DNA from: Oreohelix idahoensis
Taxonomy: Eukaryota > Mollusca > Gastropoda > Stylommatophora > Oreohelicidae
Reading direction: 5' to 3'
Assembly: GCA_024509875.1 (NCBI GenBank)
Contig: JAMPIV010021225.1
Span: 62,001-126,000 of the forward strand
Length of the DNA stretch: 64,000 bases
In this document: piece by piece, positions 21,352-30,820 of the stretch
Layout: every line of letters begins with the position of its first letter
Numbering within the stretch: position 1 is the first letter of the stretch
Made by a program: the position numbers and the translations under genes
Notes under the pieces: generated by a model
Databases searched by the model: none
What the model was told of the DNA's origin: nothing
The model's input: the letters and a program-made list of their open reading frames with translations, nothing else

Positions 21352-21486
21352 GGAGGTAATGATTAACAGGGACAAACGGGGGCATTCGTATTGCGGCGTT
21401 AGAGGTGAAATTCTTGGATCGCCGCAAGACGAGCTATTGCGAAAGCATTTGTCAAGAATGTTTTCATTAATCAAGAACGAAAGTCG
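21352..21486 (+). pseudogene. 18S rRNA fragment, retro-inserted
   Basis: About 135 bp clearly matching the conserved mid-molecule part of eukaryotic 18S rRNA (words GAGGTAATGATTAACAGG, GAGGTGAAATTCTTGGAT, CATTAATCAAGAACGAAAG). It is in sense orientation and forms the 5' part of a single insertion whose 3' part is SINE-C. It is not an rRNA gene, since only this piece is present. Confidence 0.9.
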
Positions 21487-21892
21487 CCGCAGGCGACCTT
21501 TGTCTTTACTGACTGTGTGTGGTAAGCCACTCTGAGTGGAGACCTCCCAGTAACAAAGACTGCTGTGCCCGTCTCAGATTTTGCTCTTTCCTCAGACCTA
21601 CAGGTCCTGAGTGTTCCTCTATAAATGCCTTTGTGCAGATGAGGAAGGACATCCCTCGACACCTTCGGGTATATGAGGCTCTGTCCATTTTGGCTGGAAT
21701 GACGTCTCGATGGTGCGGAGGTTTTATAGCGAATATGAGTACACATGAGGGCAAGTTCGGGAACAATGGGCTAATCACCTGTTTGCCAAGTCACTTCGAT
21801 TACATGTCCTGCCCATGGGCCTTATGCACTTGGGTCCCCTCTACACTTCGTTTCACGGGGTAGAAGAGGTTCCGATTATGAGATGAGATGAG
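21487..21892 (+). mobile_element. SINE family C, copy fused behind 18S
   Basis: Starts CGCAGGCGACC and shares the head TGTGTGTGG...CCTCCCAG and the middle words GACGTCTCG, GGTTTTATAGCG and GAGGGCAAGTTCGGG with the copy at 17830-18229 (opposite orientation). The 3' part differs from that copy and ends in a GATGA-type simple repeat at 21875-21892. The hairpin between the conserved words is CCACT-CTG-AGTGG (21527-21539). Confidence 0.75.
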
Positions 21893-22023
21893 ATAAGCGC
21901 CGTACCATTCAGAAAGCAATGGCAAACTACTGAATGAAAAAAATTGCCTAGAAAAATCATAAACATCCAATAAAAGCTGGGGTTGATTGCCACGTCCTGT
22001 AAAGGATAAGCAACTAACTAACT

Positions 22024-22272
22024 GCTATACATCGGATTCGTAGACTATGAAAAGGCATTTGACAGTATAGACAGAGAATCGCTTTGGAAATTGATGAGGC
22101 ATTATGAAGTTCCCATGAAAATCATTAACTTAATAAAGAAGACCTATGAAGACATGACATGCAGAGTTCTTCATGAAGGACAACTTACAGAACAGTTTAG
22201 AATTAGAACGGGAGTGAGACAGGGATGCTTCTTGCCTCCATTTCTTTTCTTACTAGCAATAGATTGGGTTAT
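22024..22272 (+). pseudogene. LINE (family 4) RT, part left of the gypsy nest
   Basis: RT fragment with IGFVDYEKAFDSIDRESLW (motif A), GVRQGCFLPPFLFLLAIDWV (motif B region), then the start of gypsy element 1. The continuation lies 17 kb away at 39300, and the two halves join in frame across a 5-bp duplication. The 5' part of this LINE is missing, and SINE-B abuts its left side. Confidence 0.85.
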
Positions 22273-23726
22273 TGTCGCAGAGTGAAGATATTTGCCTATT
22301 TAAAATTTTCTGTCTTTCCTGTATATTGCTTTATTTTCTGTCTATCCTAAGTTTCGAAAAAATGTTTCTCACGCACTTGCCTTTCCCACCTTAACTCAGG
22401 TGAAGCTTCGGAGGATTTTCGAGACTCGGCTTTCTAGATATTTATGGCCTGTTTTCTTTCCCATTGTTAATACTTCTGAGCTCGGAACAACAGCACGCAC
22501 AATCGTGACATTCAATATGCAAAGTAATTTGCAGCGATACTTTCGCATATCGTGAGACCTTTAAAAAATGTAGCGGGTAAATCGAATATAATTCTTTCTT
22601 TCTTTAAGAAACTAGTTTTAGACTTCACTTGGTGATTAGCATACTGAAAGAGAAAGACGCACTTCTTAATCTTGTAAAGTAAAACTGTGCATAGGGAGAC
22701 TTGAGTTAAACAAACAAAGTGCCCCCAAGTTTAACTTACAGACTATAAATTCCGCTACGGATTTATGCAGTGCAAGTCTTGTTTCTTATTGCTGAAAAGA
22801 GGTTAACTTTGGCCAGTGGCCATATAGTCCTCGTCCACCAGTCACAATAATTCCCTTCAATTACTTCAATTACTGCAATTATTGCAAGGATTCTCAACAC
22901 CAGACATCACCCTTAACAACCATCACCCGTACCATACTCCACCCATTATAACCCTCCATCCCACCCTTGGAAGCAAATTCGTTATCTGTGGATATCTCAT
23001 CAACTGTGGATACGTTACACCAATCTTGGATTTATAAAATCGTGTTCAGATTCTGTGCCCTTTGTGGATACCTTATTCGAACAATGAAGTTAATTTCAAA
23101 GCATTGGATTACGTTATATTTTTCCAAGAGAACACCAGGATATAAGTGGTTTCCAACAATCACACCAAAGGAACAAAGGAACACACATTCATTTTCACAC
23201 AAACAGTATTTCACATATTTCCAGCAAAAGCTTATCAGGCCTGCCGGGAACTTTACTAGCACAATTCATTCATAATCCTTTTTCCACTATTTGTGTAATA
23301 GTTTTTCTTCTTCTTTAAAATCATCAAATTGTTGTGAGTTTGTTTTCTCGTGATAATCTTTATTATTTTTTTTTTTTTGCTGTAAAATCTTTATTGATTT
23401 ATTTACATTTCTAAATTGAAATAAATTGAGTTAACCTCGATAGGATTGTTCGTTCAGTTCAGACTACCAAATCCTCAATCTAACTTTACTTCTTTACCCT
23501 ACTATTTGTGAGTGACACAGTGTGTGCAAAAGAGTAATATTGTCGCCAGAGAAAACAAGAAGAGCTGTGTGTGTGTGGTTTTCTTAGTGAAGAACTCACT
23601 GACTCAGCCTGTGCCTTCTGCCTATCTCTCTTGTACATCACTATCACACGTCCGTGTGCACTATTGTCCCTCGCGCCTATACAGCTGTCAAGCTTTATCT
23701 ACTATTAATTATATTTTCATGCGACA
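22273..23726 (+). repeat. 5' LTR of gypsy element 1, with insertion
   Basis: Begins TGTCGCAGAGTG and ends TGCGACA, a perfect 7-bp inverted terminus. It matches the 481-bp 3' LTR (38819-39299) except for an extra ~979 bp at 22371-23349. The junctions TGTTTCTC (22363-22370) and TGTTTTCTC (23341-23349) look like a target duplication, so an unidentified element entered after integration. I recognise no protein or promoter in the insert. Confidence 0.85.
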
Positions 23727-24303
23727 ATTATTGCGAATCTCGTCCTTGGATTTGAATTTTTTTATTCTTATTTCACAGTGACTACATGGATTCTTGTCTT
23801 TAAATTGTTCTGCAGAAACTGTAAAGAATCTTGAACTATTAGTCTATACTGTGGACTATAATTTGTATAACGCCCTAGACAACGACACTTCTGGTAGTGT
23901 CTGAACAGAACAATTATAATTTTAAAGTAACAGAACGTTGCTGTCACTAATTTAATTCAGGGTTATTTAATTACGTTAAATAGTTAACTAAGGTAATTAA
24001 GTGTTACATTTAACAGGCAGTAGTGTGTGTATGTGTGTGAGATATTGAAGGGAATTATTTATACTTGAGTATTGCTCAAGTCAGCAGAAATAAGGGATTG
24101 TCTAAATTTCAATTATACTAAACTTCCATTAATGAGTTACATTACCTCATAGAATTAATAGTACTCCATGGGGCTTAGTAAATTGATTATCAGTTAGTTG
24201 TATTGGTTTTTTTGTATTGCAATACTGCATAGAAATATTAGTAATACCCAGAAACTGGTGGAACATACTGGGAGAGTGTAACAACCTGCACAGAAAATAG
24301 AAA

Positions 24304-24954
24304 ATGACCGATTTACTAAATCTAAGGATGGATCTTTCAAAATACACTAAAGAGGTTGGAATGAGTGAAGTAGAAGGTAATGCATTTATAGAGGCCGAAA
24401 TAGAAAAACAAAGAGAGGAAAGCGAAAGGATACGGGCTCATGAGTTCCGGCTCAAAGAGCTAGAGGTTCAAATTCGTCCCATTTCTCCCACTAACGCTTG
24501 ATCACCTGACAACGCCTCTGCTGGTCTAGCACTCAACTCACCTGCAATGACTTTCCCAATGGAAAAAATTTGCGAGCGAAATGAACAAATTGATCTGTTC
24601 TTGGATAGATATGAGCGAACTGCTTCATCGTATGACCTGCCCAAAAGCATGTGGAATCTTAAACTTTCTCAAGGATTAAGAGCGACGGCTTACGAAGTTT
24701 TTACAAAATTAACCCCAGCAGAACAGAACGATTATGACGCTCTAAAGCAAGCACTGTTACGGCATTTTCAGCTTACAGCTGACAATTACCGACAGCGTTT
24801 TCGCCGATCTCACAAAAAAGGAGGAGAAACATTTGGCCAATTTGCTGCTAGGATTGAATGATATCTCGAAAAGTGGCGCGATTTGGGAAAATTTCCTAAG
24901 GCTTACGAAGGATTGATTACATGAACTCTTCCTGGTAGAGCAAATCAAGGAAAC
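24304..24954 (+). pseudogene. gag of gypsy element 1
   Basis: ATG at 24304. The first ~65 codons are Glu-rich and helical and stop at a TGA (24499). The same frame continues from 24502 as a capsid-like domain with SYDLPKSMWNLKLSQGLRA and YDALKQALLRHF, resembling the SCAN-like capsid fold of gypsy-type gag. A second in-frame TGA at 24859 and a frameshift near 24930 break it further. Gag forms the cytoplasmic particle. Confidence 0.75.
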
Positions 24955-24955
24955 A

Positions 24956-25670
24956 ATGTCACCAGAGATGAGAAAGTTCCTAGTGGAGCACGGGGCAGAC
25001 CGACTCGAACCAATCCTTACGTTAGCAGAAAGGTTTCAAAATGCTATAGCAGAGACTCAAACCTTCAAACGGAATCCTGCTGAACTACAACCTAAACCAA
25101 TCACCCAGCCTACCCAAAATCAGCGATCACATGTAAACGCTCCAACGCAGGATATACGCAGAGACTGGTCAATTAACTCAAACACGAAAAACGCACAGGA
25201 AAACCCCCCTTACTTCATGAGGAGGGAGAGGAAATATTGTCATCATTGTAAGCAGACCTCGCACAATACAAAAGATTGTAGAAATCGGCCCAGCCCGCAC
25301 TTGGCGGCGTGTTTACAAGTAGACGCACCGGAACAGCGCCAGGACAAAACTAAATGTGGTAAACCAGAACGGAATTCTGTAACGGATCAGATTATCCCAA
25401 ACGGGAAATTTGTGCGCTGTCTTTATGACACAGGATTACAGTTCGACTGTATAATCGCTTCACATTTGGTCACACCCGAGCAGATAACCTCGGAGACAGT
25501 AGATCTGTGTGGAGCCATGAAATGAGACACTCCTATGACATTGAAAATAGCAAACGTTTATATTGATTCAAAATTTGTTAAAGGATGGATTCGAGCTGCC
25601 GTTATGGAGAATCCAATCTATGACGTAATTCTTGGATGTCGCTATGTGTTCTTGGGGAACCTAGAAAACC
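24956..25670 (+). pseudogene. gag C-terminus, zinc knuckle and protease of gypsy element 1
   Basis: Continues the capsid, then a nucleocapsid zinc knuckle C-X2-C-X4-H-X4-C at 25238-25279. An aspartic protease follows with active-site Asp in LYDTG (DTG at 25427-25435) and, after an in-frame TGA at 25523, the VILGC flap-side motif near 25626. The usual DSG/DTG-A context is changed to DTGLQ. The stop codon makes the protease inactive in this copy. Confidence 0.72.
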
Positions 25671-25944
25671 TCTTATAGTTGCAGCAGTAACTACAAGAGG
25701 TCAGGAAAGGACAGAACAGGAACCAGGACCAGTGACAAACCTACTACCACGGGAATTGAAGAATGCTCAACACAAGGATCCAACACTGGGACCATGTTTT
25801 AAGAAACTACCACTTGCCAGTAACCCGTTGAAATAGGGAAACTTTTATTCAAAATCGGGATTACTATACCGTAGGTAGGGCAACACTGGACAAGAACATA
25901 GCAAGTTAATTGTTCCAACTACTTACAGGTCACAAATTTTAGAG

Positions 25945-27375
25945 ATGGGACACGCTCTTCCTTTTAGCGGCCACTTGGGACAAAATGCTACCATGCAAAG
26001 AATAGCAGCGCACTATTACTGGCCTGGGATGAACGGGGACATCATCCGATTTGTGAAATCATGTGCGCATAACCAAAGGGTGGCACCAAGGCACTGGACA
26101 CCCCCTGCTCCATTGGGGGAAATGCCTATTGTCGGTACTCCGTTCGAAAGAGTAGCTGTAGATATAGTAGGCCCACTCTTAAGAACAAAACGGAGAAATT
26201 GTTGTATTTTGACTCTAGTCGACACCTGTACTATGTGGTCAGAAGCAGTGGCGCTACCTTATTCTGATTCTGTGCATGTCTCAGAAGCACTTGTGAGTAT
26301 TTTCACAAGGCTCGGATTTCCACAGCAAATACTCACTGATAACGGATCACAGTTTAGAGGACATCTGATGGAAGAAGTCTTTAAGATCTTCTGTACTCAG
26401 CATATCCACACCTCACCCTATAATCCTCAAGCACACGGACAGATAGAGAGATATAACGGGGCCCTCATCACCATGCTGCGAAAATTAGCACAAGAAAGAC
26501 CCGAAAACTGGGACTTATTCTTGCCGGCTGCCTTTTCTGCCTATAGGGAAGTGCTGCATGCCTCCACTGGTCTACCTCCTGCAACATTATTATTTGGACG
26601 GCCAATAAAGGGACCCCTGGAAGCATTGCTTAGGTCTTTAACCGACCAGAAAGCAGACGAATCTATTGTATCTGCATCACAATATGTGCAAGAACTAAAG
26701 GAAAGTTTAAAGATAGGTTGGGAATTAGCCAACACTAACCTCCGACAAGCTCGGGCCAAGCATGCAAAACGGTACAATAAGACTACGAAGGAAAGAGTAC
26801 TACAACCTAGAGAGAAAGTACTGCTGTTACTCCCAACAGGGAATAACAAACTTCAGATAGGATGGCAGGGACCATTTGAAGTACTCGAGAAAATCTCTCG
26901 AACAAACTACAAAATCTCCACACGAGGGAAGCAGAAGATTTATCTTGTTAACTTACTAAAAAAGTACATGGAACGCTTCACTGCTTCTCACGCACATCTC
27001 CTGACTTTAGCGGTCGCAATAGAAGCAGATAATGACTCCCACGATTATGCTGAGTACCCGCTAAAACAGGAAGAATCACATACTGATGTGAAGCTCTGTG
27101 AAATATTAACTGAATCGCAACAACATCAGGTCAAACAACTGTTGGCTGACTATTCAGAAGTGCTTACCGATAAACCAGGACTAACCAACCTCTTGAAGTT
27201 TGAATTAAAAGTATTAGATCCTAAGCCTGTCAGGACTAAGACTTACCCAGTCCCACACGCTAAAACCAACGCTTTACGAGAAGAGATTGACAAGCTACTG
27301 CAAGCTAACATAATCTCTGAATCGACATCCCCTTACAGTTCGAGTGTAGTGCTTCTAAGAAACCCAGCGGGGTAA
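25945..27375 (+). CDS. integrase and RT N-terminus of gypsy element 1
   Basis: 476 open codons. An N-terminal zinc-binding region has GHLGQNATM and SCAHNQ, where the second Cys of the usual C-X2-C is replaced by Asn. The catalytic core has Asp in VAVDIVGP, Asp in LTDNGSQF and Glu in QIERYN, with exactly 35 residues between the last two. A GPF-type module (GWQGPFEVLEKI) follows, then an RT N-terminal region with LADYSEVLTDKPG and IISESTSPYSSSVVL. The first Met is arbitrary. A frameshift at 27375 precedes the RT palm, which is interrupted at 27606. Confidence 0.85.
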   Translation: MGHALPFSGHLGQNATMQRIAAHYYWPGMNGDIIRFVKSCAHNQRVAPRHWTPPAPLGEMPIVGTPFERVAVDIVGPLLRTKRRNCCILTLVDTCTMWSEAVALPYSDSVHVSEALVSIFTRLGFPQQILTDNGSQFRGHLMEEVFKIFCTQHIHTSPYNPQAHGQIERYNGALITMLRKLAQERPENWDLFLPAAFSAYREVLHASTGLPPATLLFGRPIKGPLEALLRSLTDQKADESIVSASQYVQELKESLKIGWELANTNLRQARAKHAKRYNKTTKERVLQPREKVLLLLPTGNNKLQIGWQGPFEVLEKISRTNYKISTRGKQKIYLVNLLKKYMERFTASHAHLLTLAVAIEADNDSHDYAEYPLKQEESHTDVKLCEILTESQQHQVKQLLADYSEVLTDKPGLTNLLKFELKVLDPKPVRTKTYPVPHAKTNALREEIDKLLQANIISESTSPYSSSVVLLRNPAG

Positions 27376-27606
27376 CTCGGTTATGCATCGATTATAAGTT
27401 ACTCAACACTGTAACAGAGTTCCAACCAGAACCATTACCGAGCACTAATGAACTCTTTACAAAGCTGAACAGAGCAACCATTTTCTCTAAAATAGACCTT
27501 AGTAAAGGCTATTATCAAATTCCGGTAAAAGAAGAGATTAGACCATTGCTCGCCTTTAGTACCAGTGATGGACATTACACGTTCAATGTAATGCCTTTTG
27601 GATTAC
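27376..27606 (+). pseudogene. RT palm of gypsy element 1, left of insertion
   Basis: In another frame after 27375: CIDYKLLNTVT, FSKIDLSKGYYQIPV (catalytic motif A) and FNVMPFGL. The sequence stops within the Phe-Gly-Leu motif where element 2 inserted. It resumes at 37757 with NAPGAFTRMM. Confidence 0.8.
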
Positions 27607-30020
27607 TGTTGCGTACATATTTGTTATATGTCGCACAGATTACAGTTGATACGATTACAAATGAAAATGTAACTATCTGTTTGATAAAAGGATATTTATT
27701 TATGAACTTACAACTTTTAAGAAAGGGGAATAACTCAGAATAGTAAATGTGTATTTTATTCTTTGAGTGATCGGTTCCTGTTTTGTTTCCGTGGATTGAA
27801 CAAGCGGAGAAATCTAGATTTTATATTATAGCTGGAAACAGATTGTTCTCGCTTAAGGTTTTGCAGGAATATTGAAAGTCTGAATCTAGGTTTACTGTTT
27901 GTCTGTTTGAGACGATTCGGTCTTATATCATGTTATCTTTGTGTGTCTGGGCTGGATTATTTCTTCTTACACTCTGAGCGGATGAAGATAGGGGAGTGTC
28001 TTCTTCGGTTATGGAGTCTGGCGGGACGCCAATGTCGAGCGGTCCAAAGTTTTGTGATCTAAAGTTATCATGGGGAAGAAGATTGTGTCTTCTAGGACTG
28101 TTTTAGTCTATGTGTTCCCCAGTATTGTTTCTATTACGCCAGAAAAGTGTTTTTGTGCTTGCTATTGATTCTTGGCCAAGGTAAACGTACTTTTACTGAC
28201 TTCGTTCCTAGGCTTACGATGGGTTATGTTTAGGCCTACATGAATCTACTTATGTTCAGATGTCAGAACGACATATCGTTTAGCAGCACTAAGAATGTTT
28301 CTACACAGCAATTATGAGGACAGATAATGCTGATATTGGTGGAAACTTTGATATCCTTATGAAGTGAATCTTTCTAGAAGTTTTGTCATCTCACCGTTGT
28401 GTGAGCGATGTTAAGGACCAAGGAAGCCATCTTGGAATCCGAATTATTGTCAATCATTCATCAGAGAACAGGGTTGTCCCTTACTACCCGATAATGATCC
28501 AGAGATCACAGTTATGAAAGAAAGATCTATTATGGGAGATTTAGCATTTACTCCGAAGATATGTGCTGAATGCTATTTGAAAGAATCTACGCTAGAGTAC
28601 AAGCTACACTCATGCTAAGAGAGATTCTGTACAAGAGTCACTATGAACATTATGTATAAACTGACGTGATCTGTCAGTACAACCTGATATATATATATAG
28701 ATAGATGTGGATTAACTATAGAACTCTGAATGCTTGTCTACAAATGTTCCAGTATGAGGTTATCCAGCATGTATGCTAACTTTTTTTTTTTTTTTTTTTT
28801 TTTTTCGTACGCCCGCTAATACTCGAGGCGAAATCTCAGGTTATTATTTATGTCTAACCTGACATTGATTTTACGTGAGTATCCCTTTTTTCTTGTACAG
28901 AGACAGGTGTCCCTCGCCATTCAGGCAAATACTCTCCGATTTCGGAGGTACCCATTACAGCTGGGTTGGCTCAGGAGCCGCCAATCCCTGGTCGACGACA
29001 CTCCTTCAAATGTCCTCGCCAGGTCTCGAGTTAATCCAGTCCAAATCCCGGTCGACGAAAAATCCTCAAATGCCGTCACCCGGGTTTGATCCTGGATCAC
29101 CCGGTCGCCAGAGCGGTGTGGTAACCACTACGCTAGCGCGGCTCCCTATGCTAACTTAAGATGATACACCATTGATCAACACCATGCTGTTTATGTCGTC
29201 ATGTGTTCCTGTAACCATACACGTACTGTTCCAGTGTGCGTCTCATTAAATATTATAAAAAGAACACAGTAGTTCCAGTAATCCTTGACTTCTACATGTG
29301 AGAGTATGAATATATTGTTACCAAGTTGTCAACTCTTCAGAACCATTCTACCATTCGCGTACAATGTACTCTCACTTCAATGTTTACACTACCCTGTGTA
29401 GGTCGAGTTGACCTGTGTCTGTCTTCACGGTGACAGCACCTCTTTGAATACAACAGTACTACCAGCCATCATACTTTACAGTGAGGTTCTATACACCACA
29501 CTCGATTCTTTACAGTGGAGTCGCAAACAACAGAACTTTACAGTGGTGTGCCAGCTTCCTGGGTCAACCTGCACAGTGGACATATTTGAGAAGTCAGCTA
29601 CTGAGACCAGACCATTCCTTGGGGCCTGTTACGACACACGTAAACACCAGCAATACAACTTTACAGTCGATGTCAGCGCGACCTGTCCTATCGAGGTATA
29701 CAGTAACTAGGTCAGCGTTTGTTGACATTTTTTGTTGATGGACATTTGCCATAGAACAGACAGCGTTACACAGCAAGTTTGTTTGGAACAGACAGCATTA
29801 CATATCAGAGTTGGAACATATATTTGACAGTGTTTGCAAAATGTACAGTGCAACTGAAGCGAGAAGTCTTACTTGTGATTCTGAGGAACTGTAAACAGTG
29901 GATTCTCCTGCACTGCCATAGTTTGTGTTGAACTTTTATGATTTAGGCCAGATTTGATTATTTAATAAAGTACCATAGTACTGTAGCATTATTGCGTATA
30001 ACTGTGCCTTCTTCGCAACA
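27607..30020 (+). repeat. 5' LTR of gypsy element 2
   Basis: Starts TGTTGCG and ends CGCAACA, giving 7-bp inverted termini. AATAAA at 29964-29969 is a plausible polyadenylation signal. It is nearly identical to 36132-37708 of the 3' LTR over about 1.5 kb. It carries a SINE-A insertion (28781-29146). The last ~470 bp are absent from, or replaced in, the 3' LTR. Confidence 0.82.
28772..29155 (-). mobile_element. tRNA-derived SINE, family A, copy 2
   Basis: Minus-strand copy at 28781-29146 with a poly-A tail seen as T run 28781-28805 and a perfect 9-bp duplication TATGCTAAC (28772-28780, 29147-29155). A box at 29125-29135 and B box at 29082-29092, both on minus. The paired 3' LTR carries the same site once and without the SINE (around 37290-37304), which shows insertion after the LTR element integrated. 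Confidence 0.96.
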
Positions 30021-30820
30021 CATTCTATCTGCAACACATTACATTACATTATATTATAAATATTTATGCTATATGTACATTTATGTTTACATGTTTATAT
30101 GTGATATTTGTTTGTATTCTGCGGGTTGTTGTTTCGGTTGGGCGGAGTCTCCCTTAGATCATACCACGTGATAGAGGTCGTCTATTGTGAGCGTTTTCTA
30201 TAGGGTGAGCAAATTTCCGATACTGGAATTTGCAAAGCGACTGCTGTTGCTATTTTTTTTGGTTAGTTGTGACGATATGGTCAGTGTTGTTTTCGGAAGT
30301 TTCTTCACAGTCTTTAGTTTTGTTTTGATTTGTTTGTAATTTGTTGGTCTACCCTTTGCTATCTTTCAGTTTCATACAACATTTATATTTATATACTGTG
30401 GCGTTATTTGTATTTGTTATCCTCTTGCGGTTTATCTTTTATTGTTTTTTCCATTCGATTTATTTGATTTCCGCAAATGTTTTCATGTTGTCTTGTATAA
30501 TTGTTTTGTTATGTTCTTGATCGACATACACTATTTAAAATATAGTTGATCATATGGATTTATGTGAAAGAATCAACTGATGATTAATGTTGATTAGATA
30601 AGACACTATTTCTTGTGCATTGCACTTATGTTATAGAGTGTTGCAGCAATTTATAATTGTTATTTTTCAAAGAAATATACAAGACCTTGATAAGGCTTGT
30701 CTCACACAGACATTGTGATTGTGTGCTGATTAATACAGTGATTAAGAACTTTTTGCTATATTACCTTGAAATATATTTTATTATTATTGTTTCAAGTGAG
30801 TAGTATCATTGTCAGACATC
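30021..30820 (+). other. leader of gypsy element 2
   Basis: Non-coding leader between 5' LTR and gag. No clear tRNA primer-binding site follows the LTR end. The word GGTTGGGCGGAG and nearby sequence (30133-30240) match the leader of element 3 (46686 on), so the two elements are related. Confidence 0.6.

Larger units (their letters stand above)
21223..22023 (+). mobile_element. tRNA-derived SINE, family B, copy 1 (split)
   Basis: Head with A box TGGCCTAATGG (21234-21244) and a perfect B box GGTTCGAAACC (21278-21288). The body resumes at 21904 and ends in an AACT-type tail (22012-22023). The intact second copy is at 55154-55401. The SINE is split at 21352-21892 by an 18S rRNA/SINE-C chimera with an 11-bp duplication ATAAGCGCCGT (21341-21351, 21893-21903). 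Its own target duplication may be GCTAT (21217-21221 and 22024-22028), which is weak. Confidence 0.88.

Noticed and set aside
21352..21486. rRNA gene
   Set aside because: Only ~135 bp of 18S is present, inside a TSD-bounded insertion. It is a retro-inserted fragment.
30809..30820. Start of the gag polyprotein at TTG 30809
   Set aside because: ATG 30821 is a normal start and its context (MSTL..YFI) is conserved in element 3 at 47364.
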